Source of the DNA: Flemingiibacterium sp045586505
GTDB lineage: Bacteria > Bacillota > Clostridia > Oscillospirales > CAG-272
Assembly (NCBI GenBank): GCA_045586505.1
Contig: JAZNAL010000020.1
Span: 1-64,000 of the forward strand
Direction of reading: 5' to 3'
Length of the DNA: 64,000 bases
Shown here: positions 26,285-35,865 of the stretch, piece after piece
How positions within the stretch are numbered: position 1 is the first letter of the stretch
Layout: each line of letters begins with the position of its first letter
Made by a program: the position numbers and the translations under genes
Notes under the pieces: model-generated
Seen by the model: only the letters and a program-made list of their open reading frames with translations
Told to the model about the DNA's origin: nothing
The model's database searches: none

Positions 26285-29014
26285 ATGGATGAAAATATGC
26301 TGAATGCCGGAGGTACCGTCGATACACCGGCTGCTGCACCGAGATCTCGGCTTCGCCGCTTCACATCACAGTTTGACGGTATGCACCATATGTGGCTGGC
26401 GTTTCTGCTGCCCGTGGCCATAATGGCGCTTATTTACATTGCAATGGAGGTTTGGCCCTTTGGCGAGAACTCCGTGCTGGTGCTCGACCTTAACGGTCAG
26501 TATGTCTACTATTTTGAGGCGATGCGCGATATCTTCCGCGGCGAGCAGGGAATACTCTACTCCTTTGAGCGTGCGCTGGGAGGCGAATTCCTGGGTATCG
26601 TAGCCTATTATCTGGCAAGCCCATTTACGGTAATAACTGCCCTTTTCCCCGAGGGAATGATAACCGAATCGCTTTTTACCATTCTGCTTCTCAAATGCGG
26701 TCTGTCGGGCCTTAATATGTGTGTGTATCTGCATAAGTCCCACCCGACAACACCGGTAAACGAGATCATCTTCTCGGTTATTTACTCGCTGACCTCTTAT
26801 GCCGTGGTCATGCAGCACAATACTATGTGGATCGACTGTCTTTTGTTCTTCCCGCTTATTATGCTTGGCATTGAGTCGCTGATAAAATACGGCAAGTACA
26901 AGCTGTATGTATTGACGCTTGCAGTGGCGGTTTTTTCAAACTATTACATCGGCTATATGGTCTGCTTCGGAGTGGCGGCGTATTTCTTCTTCTACTATTT
27001 TATGTCAACTCCCGCAGAGCGTAATCCCATTGATGAGAGAGGGCATTTCTTAAAGAGCCTCGGCAGAATAGTGCTGTTTTCAGCTATCGCTATAGGCATG
27101 GCGACGCTTATCATACTGCCCGCCTACTACTCGCTTACATTCGGCAAGACCACCTTCTCGGAGCCGAAGTACATTTTCGAGCAGAAGTTCGACTTTCTTG
27201 ACCTTGTTTCGAAAATGTTCCCCGCATCCTATGATACCGTCCGTCCCGAGGGCTTGCCGTTTGTATTCTCGGGTACGCTGACGCTCATAATGCTTCCGGT
27301 CTTCTTCCTTATGAAGGAAATAACCCCGAAAAAAAAGATCGCCTACGGCGCTATGATGGCGTTTTTCATCTTCAGCTTCAATTCCAGCACAATTGACCTT
27401 GTATGGCATGGTTTCCAGCGTCCCAACTGGCTTAATTACCGCTACAGCTTCATGTTCTGCTTTATCATCATCGTGGCGGCGTATCTGGCGTTTGAGCACA
27501 TTACATCGCTGGATATACGCACGGTGCTCTATGTGGGCGTGGGACTTGGGCTGACGCTTCTGATACTGCAGAAGCTGGAATACGAGAATCTCGATGACCT
27601 TATGGGCATCTGGTTCGGCATTGCCTGCATCGCTATATATATGATTCTGCTTTCGGGCTGTAATAAGCAATGGCTTGAGGGCTCGATTACGTCTATACTG
27701 TGCGTATTTGTACTTCTTGAGCTGTTCTGCAACGGACTTGCGGAGGTGGTGTCGCTGGACAGCGATGTATACTACAGCTCCCGCGTGTCGTATCGCACCT
27801 TCATTGATAAATGGACGCCCGCCGCGGACTGGGTAAGTGAGTTTGACACCACCTTCTACCGCGCGGAAAAGACAGCTCACCGCAAGACCAATGACAATTT
27901 TACGCTGAACATCCGCGGACTTTCCAACTCCACCTCCACGCTGAACGCAAAGCAGATTGAGTTCCTGCAGGATATGGGCTATGCTTCAAAATCCCATTGG
28001 TCAAAATACCTCGGCGGAACTCCTGTTTCCGACAGCTTGCTCGGCGTTAAATATCTGCTTGCCAACGATACCGATGAGCTGAATCCGCTGTGGGGCGAGG
28101 CGATATGGACGGATGAAGAGAATCTCACGGCGGTTTATAAGAATGAATATGCGCTTCCGCTGGGATATATGGTGTCATCGGGTGTTTCTGAGGTGGAGTT
28201 TGATAGGTACGACTCCCCCTTTGAGCGCATGAACGAGCTTGTGACCAAGATGCTGGGTGAGGAGGAGACCGTAGAGCTGTTCAAGCCCTATCAAAACCTT
28301 ACGCCTACCACCGACAATCTTGATGTTGCTTATGTTACGGGGCACCGTAAGTATGAAAAGCTCAAAACCGGATACGAGGGCAAGCTGACATATGAGTTCA
28401 CTCCCGTCAACGATTACGAGCTGTTTGTATACTTCCCCAGTGACTACACGCGTGACGCCAAGCTCAAATTAAACGGCAGCGATGTGTCGGAATATTTCAC
28501 CAAAGAGACACACCGTATCGTATCACTGGGCAGGCAGGTTCCGGAAGAGCCCATAGTTGTCACCCTGACGCTCAGCGCGAATGAAATCTATATCGGTACA
28601 GGCAGCGACTACTTCTTCTATCTCGATGAGGAGCTATTTTGCGAGATCATGCCTCGCCTTCAGGAGCACGGCTATGTTATCGACAGCTATACCGACAGCA
28701 GCTTCACGGGTACGGTGACCGTTCCCAAGGACAGAACCACACTCCTTCTGACTATCCCCTATGACGAGGGCTGGAAGGTATACGTGGACGATGAGCCTTG
28801 CGAGACCGCGCCGATTTTAGAGGCGCTGACAGCCATCACACTTGATGAGGGCGAGCATACAGTCGAGCTTCGCTACCGTCCGGATTGCGTATTCTACGGC
28901 ATCATTATTTCCGTGGCTTCGCATATCGTACTTGTGGCGATAATTGCAGGTGAGCAGATAATGCGCCGCAGACGTCGTAATGCGAAACCTGCCGTGACGG
29001 TCAGTGAAGTGTAA
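26285..29014 (+). CDS. YfhO-family multi-pass membrane protein
   Basis: A 909-residue membrane protein of the YfhO family, related to GT-C glycosyltransferases and linked in Firmicutes to lipoteichoic acid or wall-polymer glycosylation. About 12-13 spans occupy residues 35-480, with the first loop VLDLNGQYVYYFEAMRDI typical of the family. A large extracytoplasmic domain (about 490-860) and one final span near 870-890 follow. The ribosome site AGAAAGGA (26243-26250) is separated from the ATG by a hairpin (26252-26270). An ATG at 26272 opens a six-codon frame that overlaps the start, so translation may be structured or coupled. Confidence 0.85.
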   Translation: MDENMLNAGGTVDTPAAAPRSRLRRFTSQFDGMHHMWLAFLLPVAIMALIYIAMEVWPFGENSVLVLDLNGQYVYYFEAMRDIFRGEQGILYSFERALGGEFLGIVAYYLASPFTVITALFPEGMITESLFTILLLKCGLSGLNMCVYLHKSHPTTPVNEIIFSVIYSLTSYAVVMQHNTMWIDCLLFFPLIMLGIESLIKYGKYKLYVLTLAVAVFSNYYIGYMVCFGVAAYFFFYYFMSTPAERNPIDERGHFLKSLGRIVLFSAIAIGMATLIILPAYYSLTFGKTTFSEPKYIFEQKFDFLDLVSKMFPASYDTVRPEGLPFVFSGTLTLIMLPVFFLMKEITPKKKIAYGAMMAFFIFSFNSSTIDLVWHGFQRPNWLNYRYSFMFCFIIIVAAYLAFEHITSLDIRTVLYVGVGLGLTLLILQKLEYENLDDLMGIWFGIACIAIYMILLSGCNKQWLEGSITSILCVFVLLELFCNGLAEVVSLDSDVYYSSRVSYRTFIDKWTPAADWVSEFDTTFYRAEKTAHRKTNDNFTLNIRGLSNSTSTLNAKQIEFLQDMGYASKSHWSKYLGGTPVSDSLLGVKYLLANDTDELNPLWGEAIWTDEENLTAVYKNEYALPLGYMVSSGVSEVEFDRYDSPFERMNELVTKMLGEEETVELFKPYQNLTPTTDNLDVAYVTGHRKYEKLKTGYEGKLTYEFTPVNDYELFVYFPSDYTRDAKLKLNGSDVSEYFTKETHRIVSLGRQVPEEPIVVTLTLSANEIYIGTGSDYFFYLDEELFCEIMPRLQEHGYVIDSYTDSSFTGTVTVPKDRTTLLLTIPYDEGWKVYVDDEPCETAPILEALTAITLDEGEHTVELRYRPDCVFYGIIISVASHIVLVAIIAGEQIMRRRRRNAKPAVTVSEV

Positions 29015-29035
29015 AAGTTGCATACAGACGAGAAC

Positions 29036-29070
29036 ATCCCCACAATGAGCATCATTGTGGGGATATTTGT
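29036..29070 (+). terminator. Terminator after the YfhO-family gene
   Basis: A 12-bp perfect stem, ATCCCCACAATG (29036-29047) with CATTGTGGGGAT (29053-29064), then ATTTGTT. Confidence 0.8.
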
Positions 29071-29173
29071 TATGCGATTTTTCGCCATGTATTTTGCCTT
29101 GATTATTCGGAAGAGCTGAGAATATACCTTACATCCACATATTAGTCGGAAGGAAATAACAATCTAAATAAAA

Positions 29174-29207
29174 TTAAAAGGGAAGATGCGTGCATCTTCC
29201 CTTTTAA
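29174..29207. terminator. Terminator of rpsU (minus strand)
   Basis: A 16-base perfect inverted repeat, TTAAAAGGGAAGATGC with GCATCTTCCCTTTTAA, around two bases. The T-rich ends make it bidirectional. It lies 22 bases past the rpsU stop. Confidence 0.85.
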
Positions 29208-29229
29208 CTCATTAGTTAACTTGCGGTAA

Positions 29230-29406
29230 TTATTTGGACTTGCGCTTTCTAGCCGCTTCAGACTTCTTCTTGCGCTTTACGCTGGGCTTTTCGTAATGTT
29301 CTCTCTTACGAAGCTCGGAAAGAACTCCGGATCTTGCGCACTGTCTCTTAAATCTGCGAAGAGCGCTGTCGAGCGATTCATTCTCTTTTACTCTGACTTC
29401 TGCCAT
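29230..29406 (-). CDS. rpsU: 30S ribosomal protein S21
   Basis: A 58-residue, strongly basic S21, too short for many ORF callers. It begins MAEVRVKENESLDSALRRFK, and the C-terminus is Lys/Arg-rich (VKRKKKSEAARKRKSK). GGAGGGAGGG precedes the ATG. It is monocistronic: its own consensus promoter is at 29501-29529 and a terminator follows, although leuS lies just upstream on the same strand. Confidence 0.96.
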   Translation of the reverse strand: MAEVRVKENESLDSALRRFKRQCARSGVLSELRKREHYEKPSVKRKKKSEAARKRKSK

Positions 29407-29500
29407 TCTAAATTCCCTCCCTCCGCAAGTGAAGCAGGAAACCGACCGTAATGCCGTGTTTCCCGAGATAAACAGTGTAGTGTTTTTTTATCTCCAAATA

Positions 29501-29529
29501 ATTATACTATAAAAAGCCGCCGATGTCAA
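29501..29529 (-). promoter_or_regulatory. Perfect-consensus promoter of rpsU
   Basis: On the minus strand: TTGACA (29529-29524), 17 bases, TATAAT (29506-29501). Confidence 0.9.
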
Positions 29530-29535
29530 GTGTTT

Positions 29536-29574
29536 ATATGAAATTTGAGAAAAATATTTTCTCAAATTTCATAT
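29536..29574. terminator. Long AT-rich palindrome between leuS and the rpsU promoter
   Basis: 18-base perfect arms, 29536-29553 and 29557-29574, around ATA, 12 bases past the leuS stop. It probably terminates the long minus-strand operon, but it has few GC pairs and no separate T-tract, so the function is inferred from position. Confidence 0.5.
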
Positions 29575-29586
29575 TTCACGCAGTGA

Positions 29587-31989
29587 TTATCGAACAACAA
29601 TATTAACGATCTTGCCGGGAACGCTGATCTCCTTCACAATGGTCTTGCCCTCAAGGAACTGCTTCATGCGCTCATCAGCCTTAACAAGCGTAATTGCGTC
29701 CTCCTTGGAGGTGCCTTGGGGGATCTCCTTGGTGAATTTCAGCTTGCCGCTTACCTGTACCGCAATTTCGACGGTAGCGTCAACGGTCTTTGCTTCATCC
29801 CATACTGGCCATTCGGTGACTGCACACAATCCCTTGCCGCCGATGGTCTCCCAGATCTCCTCGGAAAGGTGAGGAGCGAAGGGGTTGAGCAGGCGTACGA
29901 ACACGCCGAGCTCGTCCTTTGTGAGCGAGCCGCAGTCGTAGATCTCGTTGATAAGGCTCATGAGAGTTGCGATAGCGGTGTTGAACTTCATATCCTCGAT
30001 ATCGAGAGATACCTTCTTGATCGCCTTATGGAAGGCGCCCTCCAGCTTCGCGGTGGCGCCCTCACCCTTAGCCATATCGCAGAGACCTGCAACACGGTCG
30101 AGGAAACGCTTGCATCCGCGAACGGAGTCGTCGCTCCAGGGTGTTGCGGAAGCGTAGTCACCCATGAAGAGTACGTATACACGCAGAACATCTGCGCCGA
30201 ACTTGTCAACAACATCGTTGGGGTCTACTACGTTGCCCTTGGACTTCGACATCTTGTCGCCGTCCGGGCCGAGGATGAGACCCTGAGCAGTACGCTTTGC
30301 GTAGGGCTCGTCTACCGGTACTGCGCCTATATCGTAGAGGAAGCGGTGCCAGAAGCGGGAGTAGATAAGGTGGCGGGTAACGTGCTCCATACCGCCGTTG
30401 TACCAGTCAACGGGCATCCAGTAGTCCAGCGCTTCCTTAGAGGCAAATTCCTTGTCATTGTGCGGATCGCAGTAACGGAGGAAGTACCAGGAGGAGCCTG
30501 CCCACTGAGGCATGGTATCAGTCTCGCGCTTAGCCGCACCGCCGCACTTGGGGCAGGTGCAGTTTACGAAGGAATCGATCTTGGCAAGAGGTGATTCACC
30601 GCCCTCACCGGGAGCGAAGTTTTCAACATTCGGAAGCTTTAAGGGAAGCTCCTCATAGGGAACACCCACCATACCGCAGTGCGGGCAATGGATGATCGGA
30701 ATGGGCTCACCCCAGTAACGCTGACGGTTGAATGCCCAGTCTTTCATCTTGTACTGGATACCCTTCTCGCCGACACCCTTCTCGCCGAGATATTTAAGCA
30801 TGGTCTCGATGGCTTCCTTCTTGGTTTTGATACCGTTAAGGAACTCGGAGTTGACCATTTCACCGTCGCCGGTGTAGGCTTCCCTTTCAATGTCGCCGCC
30901 CTTGATTACTTCGATTATGTCGATACCGAACTTCTTTGCGAAGTCATAGTCGCGCTCATCGTGTGCGGGAACTGCCATGATAGCGCCTGTGCCGTAGCCC
31001 ATCATTACGTAGTCGGAAATGTAGATCGGGATCTCCTTGCCGTTTGCGGGATTGATGGCAGTAAGTCCGTCGATGCAGACACCGGTCTTGTCCTTGACAA
31101 GCTGTGTGCGCTCGAACTCGGTCTTCTTTGCGCATTCTTCCTTGTAAGCGTCAAGCGCTGCTATGTTCTTGATCTGATCGCGGTACTTTTCGATAATAGG
31201 ATGCTCGGGAGCGATTACCATGAAGGTAACGCCGAACATTGTGTCGCATCTTGTGGTGTAGATGCGCAGATGATCGTCGGTGCCTGCCAATTTGAAGTTT
31301 GCAAACGCACCCTCGGAGCGTCCGATCCAGTTTTCCTGCTGGAGCTTGACGTTGGGCAGGTAGTCTACCTTTTCAAGACCCTGAAGCAGCTTGTCGGCAT
31401 ACTCGGTTATGCGCAGATACCACACGTCCTTGGACTTCTGCACAACGTCGCTGTGGCAAATGTCGCACTTGCCGCCCTGGGAGTCTTCGTTGGAGAGCAC
31501 GCACTTGCAGTGCGGGCAGTAGTTTACAAGAGTGGTTGCACGGAATACGAGTCCCGCGTCGAACATCTTTCTGAATATCCACTGAGTCCACTTGTAGTAG
31601 TCCTCCTCGGTGGTGTCGATGACACGGCTCCAGTCGAAGGAGAAGCCCACGCGCTTTAACTGAGAGGTGAACTTTTCGATGTTCATATCCGTAACCTTAC
31701 GGGGATGGATGCCGGTCTTGATGGCATAGTTTTCGGTGGGCAGACCGTAAGCGTCAAAGCCCATAGGGAACAGCACGTTGTAGCCCTGCATACGTCTCTT
31801 GCGGGAGACAACCTCAAGTCCGGAATATGCCTTGATGTGACCTACGTGCATACCTGCGCCGCTGGGATAGGGGAACTCAACAAGTCCGTAGAATTTGGGC
31901 TTGGAATGATCCTCAACTGCCTTGAACACACCCTCGGTGTCCCATTTGTCCTGCCATTTCTTTTCAATGGCACTGAAATCGTATTTCAT
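29587..31989 (-). CDS. leuS: Leucyl-tRNA synthetase
   Basis: Charges tRNA-Leu. The 800 residues of a class I synthetase include HVGH (48-51) and KMSKSKGNV (about 580-588), with the CP1 editing domain between (about 225-410, with the GTGAIMAVPAHDERD segment). A zinc knuckle with CPHC/CDIC cysteines is present near 158-178. The ribosome site is AAGAGGAATT. It is the last gene of the dprA-to-leuS block; rsfS lies 28 bases upstream. Confidence 0.98.
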   Translation of the reverse strand: MKYDFSAIEKKWQDKWDTEGVFKAVEDHSKPKFYGLVEFPYPSGAGMHVGHIKAYSGLEVVSRKRRMQGYNVLFPMGFDAYGLPTENYAIKTGIHPRKVTDMNIEKFTSQLKRVGFSFDWSRVIDTTEEDYYKWTQWIFRKMFDAGLVFRATTLVNYCPHCKCVLSNEDSQGGKCDICHSDVVQKSKDVWYLRITEYADKLLQGLEKVDYLPNVKLQQENWIGRSEGAFANFKLAGTDDHLRIYTTRCDTMFGVTFMVIAPEHPIIEKYRDQIKNIAALDAYKEECAKKTEFERTQLVKDKTGVCIDGLTAINPANGKEIPIYISDYVMMGYGTGAIMAVPAHDERDYDFAKKFGIDIIEVIKGGDIEREAYTGDGEMVNSEFLNGIKTKKEAIETMLKYLGEKGVGEKGIQYKMKDWAFNRQRYWGEPIPIIHCPHCGMVGVPYEELPLKLPNVENFAPGEGGESPLAKIDSFVNCTCPKCGGAAKRETDTMPQWAGSSWYFLRYCDPHNDKEFASKEALDYWMPVDWYNGGMEHVTRHLIYSRFWHRFLYDIGAVPVDEPYAKRTAQGLILGPDGDKMSKSKGNVVDPNDVVDKFGADVLRVYVLFMGDYASATPWSDDSVRGCKRFLDRVAGLCDMAKGEGATAKLEGAFHKAIKKVSLDIEDMKFNTAIATLMSLINEIYDCGSLTKDELGVFVRLLNPFAPHLSEEIWETIGGKGLCAVTEWPVWDEAKTVDATVEIAVQVSGKLKFTKEIPQGTSKEDAITLVKADERMKQFLEGKTIVKEISVPGKIVNIVVR

Positions 31990-32017
31990 AATAATTCCTC
32001 TTATATAAATAAAATTT

Positions 32018-32428
32018 TTACTGTACCAGAATGTCCTTTATATCCACAGACTCGGCGTCGCTCCACAGCTTTTCCAGCTTATAGAAGTCGCGACTGTCGC
32101 GGTTCATTATGTGAACCATAACACAGCCGAAGTCGATAGCAATCCACTCGCCCTCGGTGTATCCGTCCACATGATGCGGAGCGACACCGCACAGTCCGAG
32201 CTTGTACTCTGCTTCACCCGCGAGAGCCTTGATATTTGTGTTGGAGGTACCGCCGCATATAACGAAATAGTCGGCGATAATGGTATGATCCGCTACGCGC
32301 AGGAGCTTTATGTCTCTGCCCTTTTTCATGTCGAGCACATGGACGAGAGTCTTTGCGATCTCAAGGGGCTCTGCGTTTGTGAGATCCGGATGGTTTTCGG
32401 GAGTGATCATATCAAAATTGTTTTCCAT
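32018..32428 (-). CDS. rsfS: Ribosomal silencing factor RsfS
   Basis: A 136-residue RsfS/YbeB/Iojap protein that binds L14 and blocks subunit joining under starvation. The core runs from EIAKTLVHVLDMKKGRDIKL through IADYFVICGGTSNTNIKA to GEWIAIDFGCVMVHIM. It is preceded by the LCP gene and followed by leuS, and it follows yqeK and nadD in the usual nadD-yqeK-rsfS cluster, here interrupted by the LCP gene. Confidence 0.96.
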   Translation of the reverse strand: MENNFDMITPENHPDLTNAEPLEIAKTLVHVLDMKKGRDIKLLRVADHTIIADYFVICGGTSNTNIKALAGEAEYKLGLCGVAPHHVDGYTEGEWIAIDFGCVMVHIMNRDSRDFYKLEKLWSDAESVDIKDILVQ

Positions 32429-32451
32429 ATATTTTCCTTTCGATGGGGGTA

Positions 32452-33657
32452 TTAGTTTGTGGGTATATAGATTCCTTCCTCGTCGATCTTGTCTGCGGTC
32501 TCGATCACTGCGCCGGATGGCTCAGCGAAGTAGATATCCGCGAACACGGAATAATCTTCATCTGTGAAGGCGTGGGTCGGGTCGAACATCTCGTCGGTTA
32601 CGGGAAGGTCGTAGACATTGAAATAATCGTTGATGACCGTAAGCGTATCCTCGCGGTGCATAACGTAGTACCATGCGCCCGAGGTGGCACGGGCATCCTT
32701 GCCGGGGAGCGTCATCATAGACACCTTTGCCATGTCAACGCCCAGAAGCTCCTTGGCGTAGATGATAATATCCGCCAGCGGCACATCCGTGGTGACGTAT
32801 TTGATCACCTGCTCCGCAAGCTGTGGCACGGTTGTTAGCGTAAGGTTAGTCTGTAGCTGCTTGAACAGCGCTGTTAAGAATATCTTCTGCGAGTTGACGC
32901 GTCCGATATCACCCTGTACAAAACCCGAGCGGAAGCGGACGAACATTTCCGCCTCGCTGCCGTCCAGCACCTGCGGTCCCTTCTTAAGATGAATGTAGAG
33001 GTCCTGATCCGGGTCGTCATAATCCATATCATAGGGCACATCCATATAAACGCCGCCGATGACGTTGATTATATTGCGGAAGCCCTCCAGATTTACTATC
33101 GCGTAGCCGTCAATCTGGATACACAGGCTCTTTTCCAGCGCTTTCACGGTTTTCTGCATTCCCGCTTTTATAAGCTCGGTTTGGGAGAGCCTTTTATTCT
33201 CGCTGTAAGCGGCATTGCGCTTAATCTTCATCATGGTGTTGAGACGTCCGTGCATCCCGTCGATCTCGGTGTAGGTATCGCGGGGAATCTGCAGTACACT
33301 GAGGCTTCCCTCGCGCATATTGAAGTTGACGATCATCATGACGTCGGTGTTCCACGCATCCTTGTCGCGTCCCATGACGAGGAAGTTGACGATCTCCGTA
33401 TCGCGTACATATACGCTCCCCGGATGCGGGTCTTTGGAGGCATCAGCCGATGACGTATCGCTCATTGTGGAGTCGGGCTCAACCGTGTCCACCATAAACG
33501 GTGGCACATCAGTGTCAACGGAGGGGCGGTATACCTTTAGAAAGGTCGCTACTCCTGCGATGGTCAAGAAGATCATGACTGTAATAACGGCGAGCACTAT
33601 TTTCCATACGGGAATGCGTCTTTTTTTCGGATGCCGTTTATTCATTTGAGGGTTCAT
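32452..33657 (-). CDS. LytR-CpsA-Psr (LCP) family wall-polymer ligase
   Basis: A 401-residue membrane-anchored LCP protein, expected to attach anionic wall polymers to peptidoglycan outside the cell. A basic N-terminus and one span (about residues 17-40) are followed by an acidic Ser/Thr/Asp linker (to about 85) and the LCP domain. The domain carries NFLVMGRD, NTDVMM (usual form RSDTMM), QIPRDTY and FVRFRSG segments. The Arg of the usual RSD motif is Asn here. The start codon directly abuts the yqeK stop (TAGATG), with GAGGTG just upstream, so the two are coupled. Confidence 0.9.
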   Translation of the reverse strand: MNPQMNKRHPKKRRIPVWKIVLAVITVMIFLTIAGVATFLKVYRPSVDTDVPPFMVDTVEPDSTMSDTSSADASKDPHPGSVYVRDTEIVNFLVMGRDKDAWNTDVMMIVNFNMREGSLSVLQIPRDTYTEIDGMHGRLNTMMKIKRNAAYSENKRLSQTELIKAGMQKTVKALEKSLCIQIDGYAIVNLEGFRNIINVIGGVYMDVPYDMDYDDPDQDLYIHLKKGPQVLDGSEAEMFVRFRSGFVQGDIGRVNSQKIFLTALFKQLQTNLTLTTVPQLAEQVIKYVTTDVPLADIIIYAKELLGVDMAKVSMMTLPGKDARATSGAWYYVMHREDTLTVINDYFNVYDLPVTDEMFDPTHAFTDEDYSVFADIYFAEPSGAVIETADKIDEEGIYIPTN

Positions 33658-34296
33658 CTAAGCACCTCGTTTCTGACATATAAAATAGTTGCGGGCTTCC
33701 ACTGTGTCCGTGTGGATCGGCTTTTCATCACATAGAAGCTCTCTTATTGTCAGGTCAAAGGAGAATATCATCGTATCGCGAAGATGCTCCTCCTTCGCTT
33801 CGGTGCTCTTCGCCGTCGTAAGTCCGTCGTAGAAAAATTTTCGAAGCTTCACGCAGGACTCAAATGTACGGGTATCCTCGATATAGTCCGCAAGAAAAAG
33901 AAGCTGTTCGCCGAGCGTCATTGCAGCGTGTCCTGTGGTGTGCCATCTGATTGCAGAGAGGATCTCCTCTGAGGCATATTCGGGAAAATCGCGCTTTATG
34001 ACCGCCGCGGCGGTGCGGGAATGGAATATTTTCGGGGTAAGCGCTTCTTCGCGTGTATATATTATACCAAATTCATCACACAATTGCAACTGCTCATCAA
34101 GAGATAATTCCTTCGTTATATCATGAAGCAGTGCGGCGGCGCGCAGAGTGAACTCGTTCTCCCTTGCGTACAGCTCCGAAAGCACGGAGATCTCACGCTC
34201 CACTGCATAGGTGTGTGATAGTCGCTTGCCGCTCATATATGGGCGGATCCGCTGGCGAAGAGCGGCAAGTGACTGCTCGCTTATTTCGTTTATCAT
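33658..34296 (-). CDS. yqeK: HD-domain phosphohydrolase YqeK (Ap4A hydrolase type)
   Basis: A 212-residue HD-superfamily protein. YqeK enzymes cleave Ap4A symmetrically to ADP. The His/Asp metal motif is in LRAALLHDITKE; the initial helix has SGKRLSHTYAVEREI, and IRWHTTGHAAMTLGE and FLADYIEDTR follow. The second half of the usual nadD-yqeK-rsfS group is conserved. It lies 11 bases after nadD and abuts the LCP gene. Confidence 0.93.
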   Translation of the reverse strand: MINEISEQSLAALRQRIRPYMSGKRLSHTYAVEREISVLSELYARENEFTLRAAALLHDITKELSLDEQLQLCDEFGIIYTREEALTPKIFHSRTAAAVIKRDFPEYASEEILSAIRWHTTGHAAMTLGEQLLFLADYIEDTRTFESCVKLRKFFYDGLTTAKSTEAKEEHLRDTMIFSFDLTIRELLCDEKPIHTDTVEARNYFICQKRGA

Positions 34297-34307
34297 CGTT
34301 AATTCTT

Positions 34308-34937
34308 TTACCTGTATAATTCTTTTTCTTCAATGTACCGCGCTACAGCCTCGGGGATAAGCCCCTCGGTACCGCGGTGACCTGTAAGCCGTTCCCTCAG
34401 CTCGGTTGACGACACAACGATGGGCGGCTCGTCGATCTCGTATATGCGGGCACCGAATCGCTCATGGTATTCGGCGCTTTTTTTCTTTATCCGCGGAATA
34501 TTCTCTGTATCCGTTTCACGCCGCATCAGGACAATATTTGACAGACGGAAAATTTCCTCGGCGCGGTACCATTTGCCAAGGGTGAAGAACATATCCGTTC
34601 CAACAAGCAGGTAAAGCTCACGGTCCCGGGATGCAAAATGCTCAAGGGTGTAAACTGTATAGCTTTTGCCCGGAAGCGTGGTCTCATAGTCCGAGATCTC
34701 CAGTCTGCCGCTTTTATACGCTTCGCCGTCACAGAATGCCCGCCGCGCCATTTCGATGCGGTCATCGGCGGATGCTTCTTCCACCGGGGGCTTGTGGGGC
34801 GGTACCGCGGTGGGAATCACCAGAAGTTTGTCAAGCTCCATTGCGTCAAGAAAGGCGTACGCCGCCTTGACGTGACCCGAATGAATGGGGGAGAAAGCCC
34901 CGCCGTAGATGCCAAGACGCTCTTTGTCAGTGCTCAT
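34308..34937 (-). CDS. nadD: Nicotinate-nucleotide adenylyltransferase
   Basis: Makes nicotinate adenine dinucleotide in NAD synthesis. GGAFSPIHSGHV (the HxGH nucleotidyltransferase motif) is near the N-terminus, and VVSSTELRERL (the ISSTxIR motif) is near the C-terminus. The ATG at 34937 begins one base after the yhbY stop; a TTG six codons upstream (34955) lies inside yhbY without a ribosome site, so coupling from the ATG is preferred (209 aa). Confidence 0.95.
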   Translation of the reverse strand: MSTDKERLGIYGGAFSPIHSGHVKAAYAFLDAMELDKLLVIPTAVPPHKPPVEEASADDRIEMARRAFCDGEAYKSGRLEISDYETTLPGKSYTVYTLEHFASRDRELYLLVGTDMFFTLGKWYRAEEIFRLSNIVLMRRETDTENIPRIKKKSAEYHERFGARIYEIDEPPIVVSSTELRERLTGHRGTEGLIPEAVARYIEEKELYR

Positions 34938-34938
34938 T

Positions 34939-35238
34939 TTATTTTGCAAGTGCAAGATCGATCTTTTTGTGATCCACAGATTCGCGGTACAACACGAATC
35001 TTGTGCCGATCACCTGCACTACATCCGCACCGACGGCTTCGGCAATCTCGTTTGCCGCTTCCTTAGCACTGTAGTCGCAGTTGTCAAGCACGCGGAGCTT
35101 TATAAGCTCCCGGGCTTCAAGAGCGTTTGAGATCTGCTCGCACATATTGTCCGAGATGCCGCTCTTACCTACCTGAAATATTGTGTCATAAGTCTGTGCC
35201 ATGCCGCGAAGGTAGGCACGCTGTTTACTTGTAAGCAT
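34939..35238 (-). CDS. yhbY: Ribosome assembly RNA-binding protein YhbY
   Basis: A 99-residue CRM-domain protein that associates with pre-50S particles. Typical segments are TSKQRAYLRGMAQ, FQVGKSGISDNM and the GADVVQVIGTRFVLYRES end. It overlaps the 3' end of rdgB by 14 bases and is followed one base later by nadD. Confidence 0.96.
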   Translation of the reverse strand: MLTSKQRAYLRGMAQTYDTIFQVGKSGISDNMCEQISNALEARELIKLRVLDNCDYSAKEAANEIAEAVGADVVQVIGTRFVLYRESVDHKKIDLALAK

Positions 35239-35851
35239 CAGTTGTCTCCGTTTTTTTAATGTATTCTCTGAATTTTTCGGCGAATGAACGCATCGCCTTG
35301 CCGCGATGACTTACGGCATTCTTTTCGTCGGCACTGAGGGATGCGAAGGTCTTGCCGAGAGGGGCGTAGTAGAACAGCGGGTCGTAACCGAAGCCGCTGT
35401 CACCGTCCGCCGCGCGAAGAATAGTGCCCTCGCATACACCCTCTACCTGAAAATCGCTTCCGTCGGGGAATGCGCAGGTGACTACCGTGCAGAAACGCGC
35501 GGTACGCTTGTCATCTGGCACATCTGAAAGCTCAGAAAGGAGCTTTGCGTTGTTTTTTTCATCCGTGGCGCCTTCACCCGAGTATCTTGCGGAATAAACG
35601 CCCGGTGCACCGTCAAGTGCATCCACTATAAGCCCCGAATCGTCGGCGATGCCGATATATCCGAGTCTTGCGGGGACGCGTGCCTTTATACGGGAGTTTG
35701 CCGCAAAGGTATCGCCGTCCTCGACGATGTCATCGAAAAAACCGATGTCATCAAGGGATAATATCTGTACTTTAGACGTAAGATCGCCCAGTAAAGTTTC
35801 AAGTTCTTTGATTTTTTTCTTGTTTCTCGATGCTAAAACGAGCTTTATCAT
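35225..35851 (-). CDS. rdgB: XTP/dITP diphosphatase (RdgB/HAM1)
   Basis: Removes non-canonical purine nucleotides (dITP, XTP) from the pool. The start at 35851 gives 208 aa beginning MIKLVLASRNKKKIKEL, with GGGAGA six bases upstream; a GTG at 35869 is rejected because the ribosome site falls inside it. The Ham1 motifs are DDSGLIVDALDGAPGVYSAR and SGFGYDPLF. It lies between ftsY and yhbY. Confidence 0.95.
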   Translation of the reverse strand: MIKLVLASRNKKKIKELETLLGDLTSKVQILSLDDIGFFDDIVEDGDTFAANSRIKARVPARLGYIGIADDSGLIVDALDGAPGVYSARYSGEGATDEKNNAKLLSELSDVPDDKRTARFCTVVTCAFPDGSDFQVEGVCEGTILRAADGDSGFGYDPLFYYAPLGKTFASLSADEKNAVSHRGKAMRSFAEKFREYIKKTETTDAYK

Positions 35852-35865
35852 GATTTTCTCCCAAA

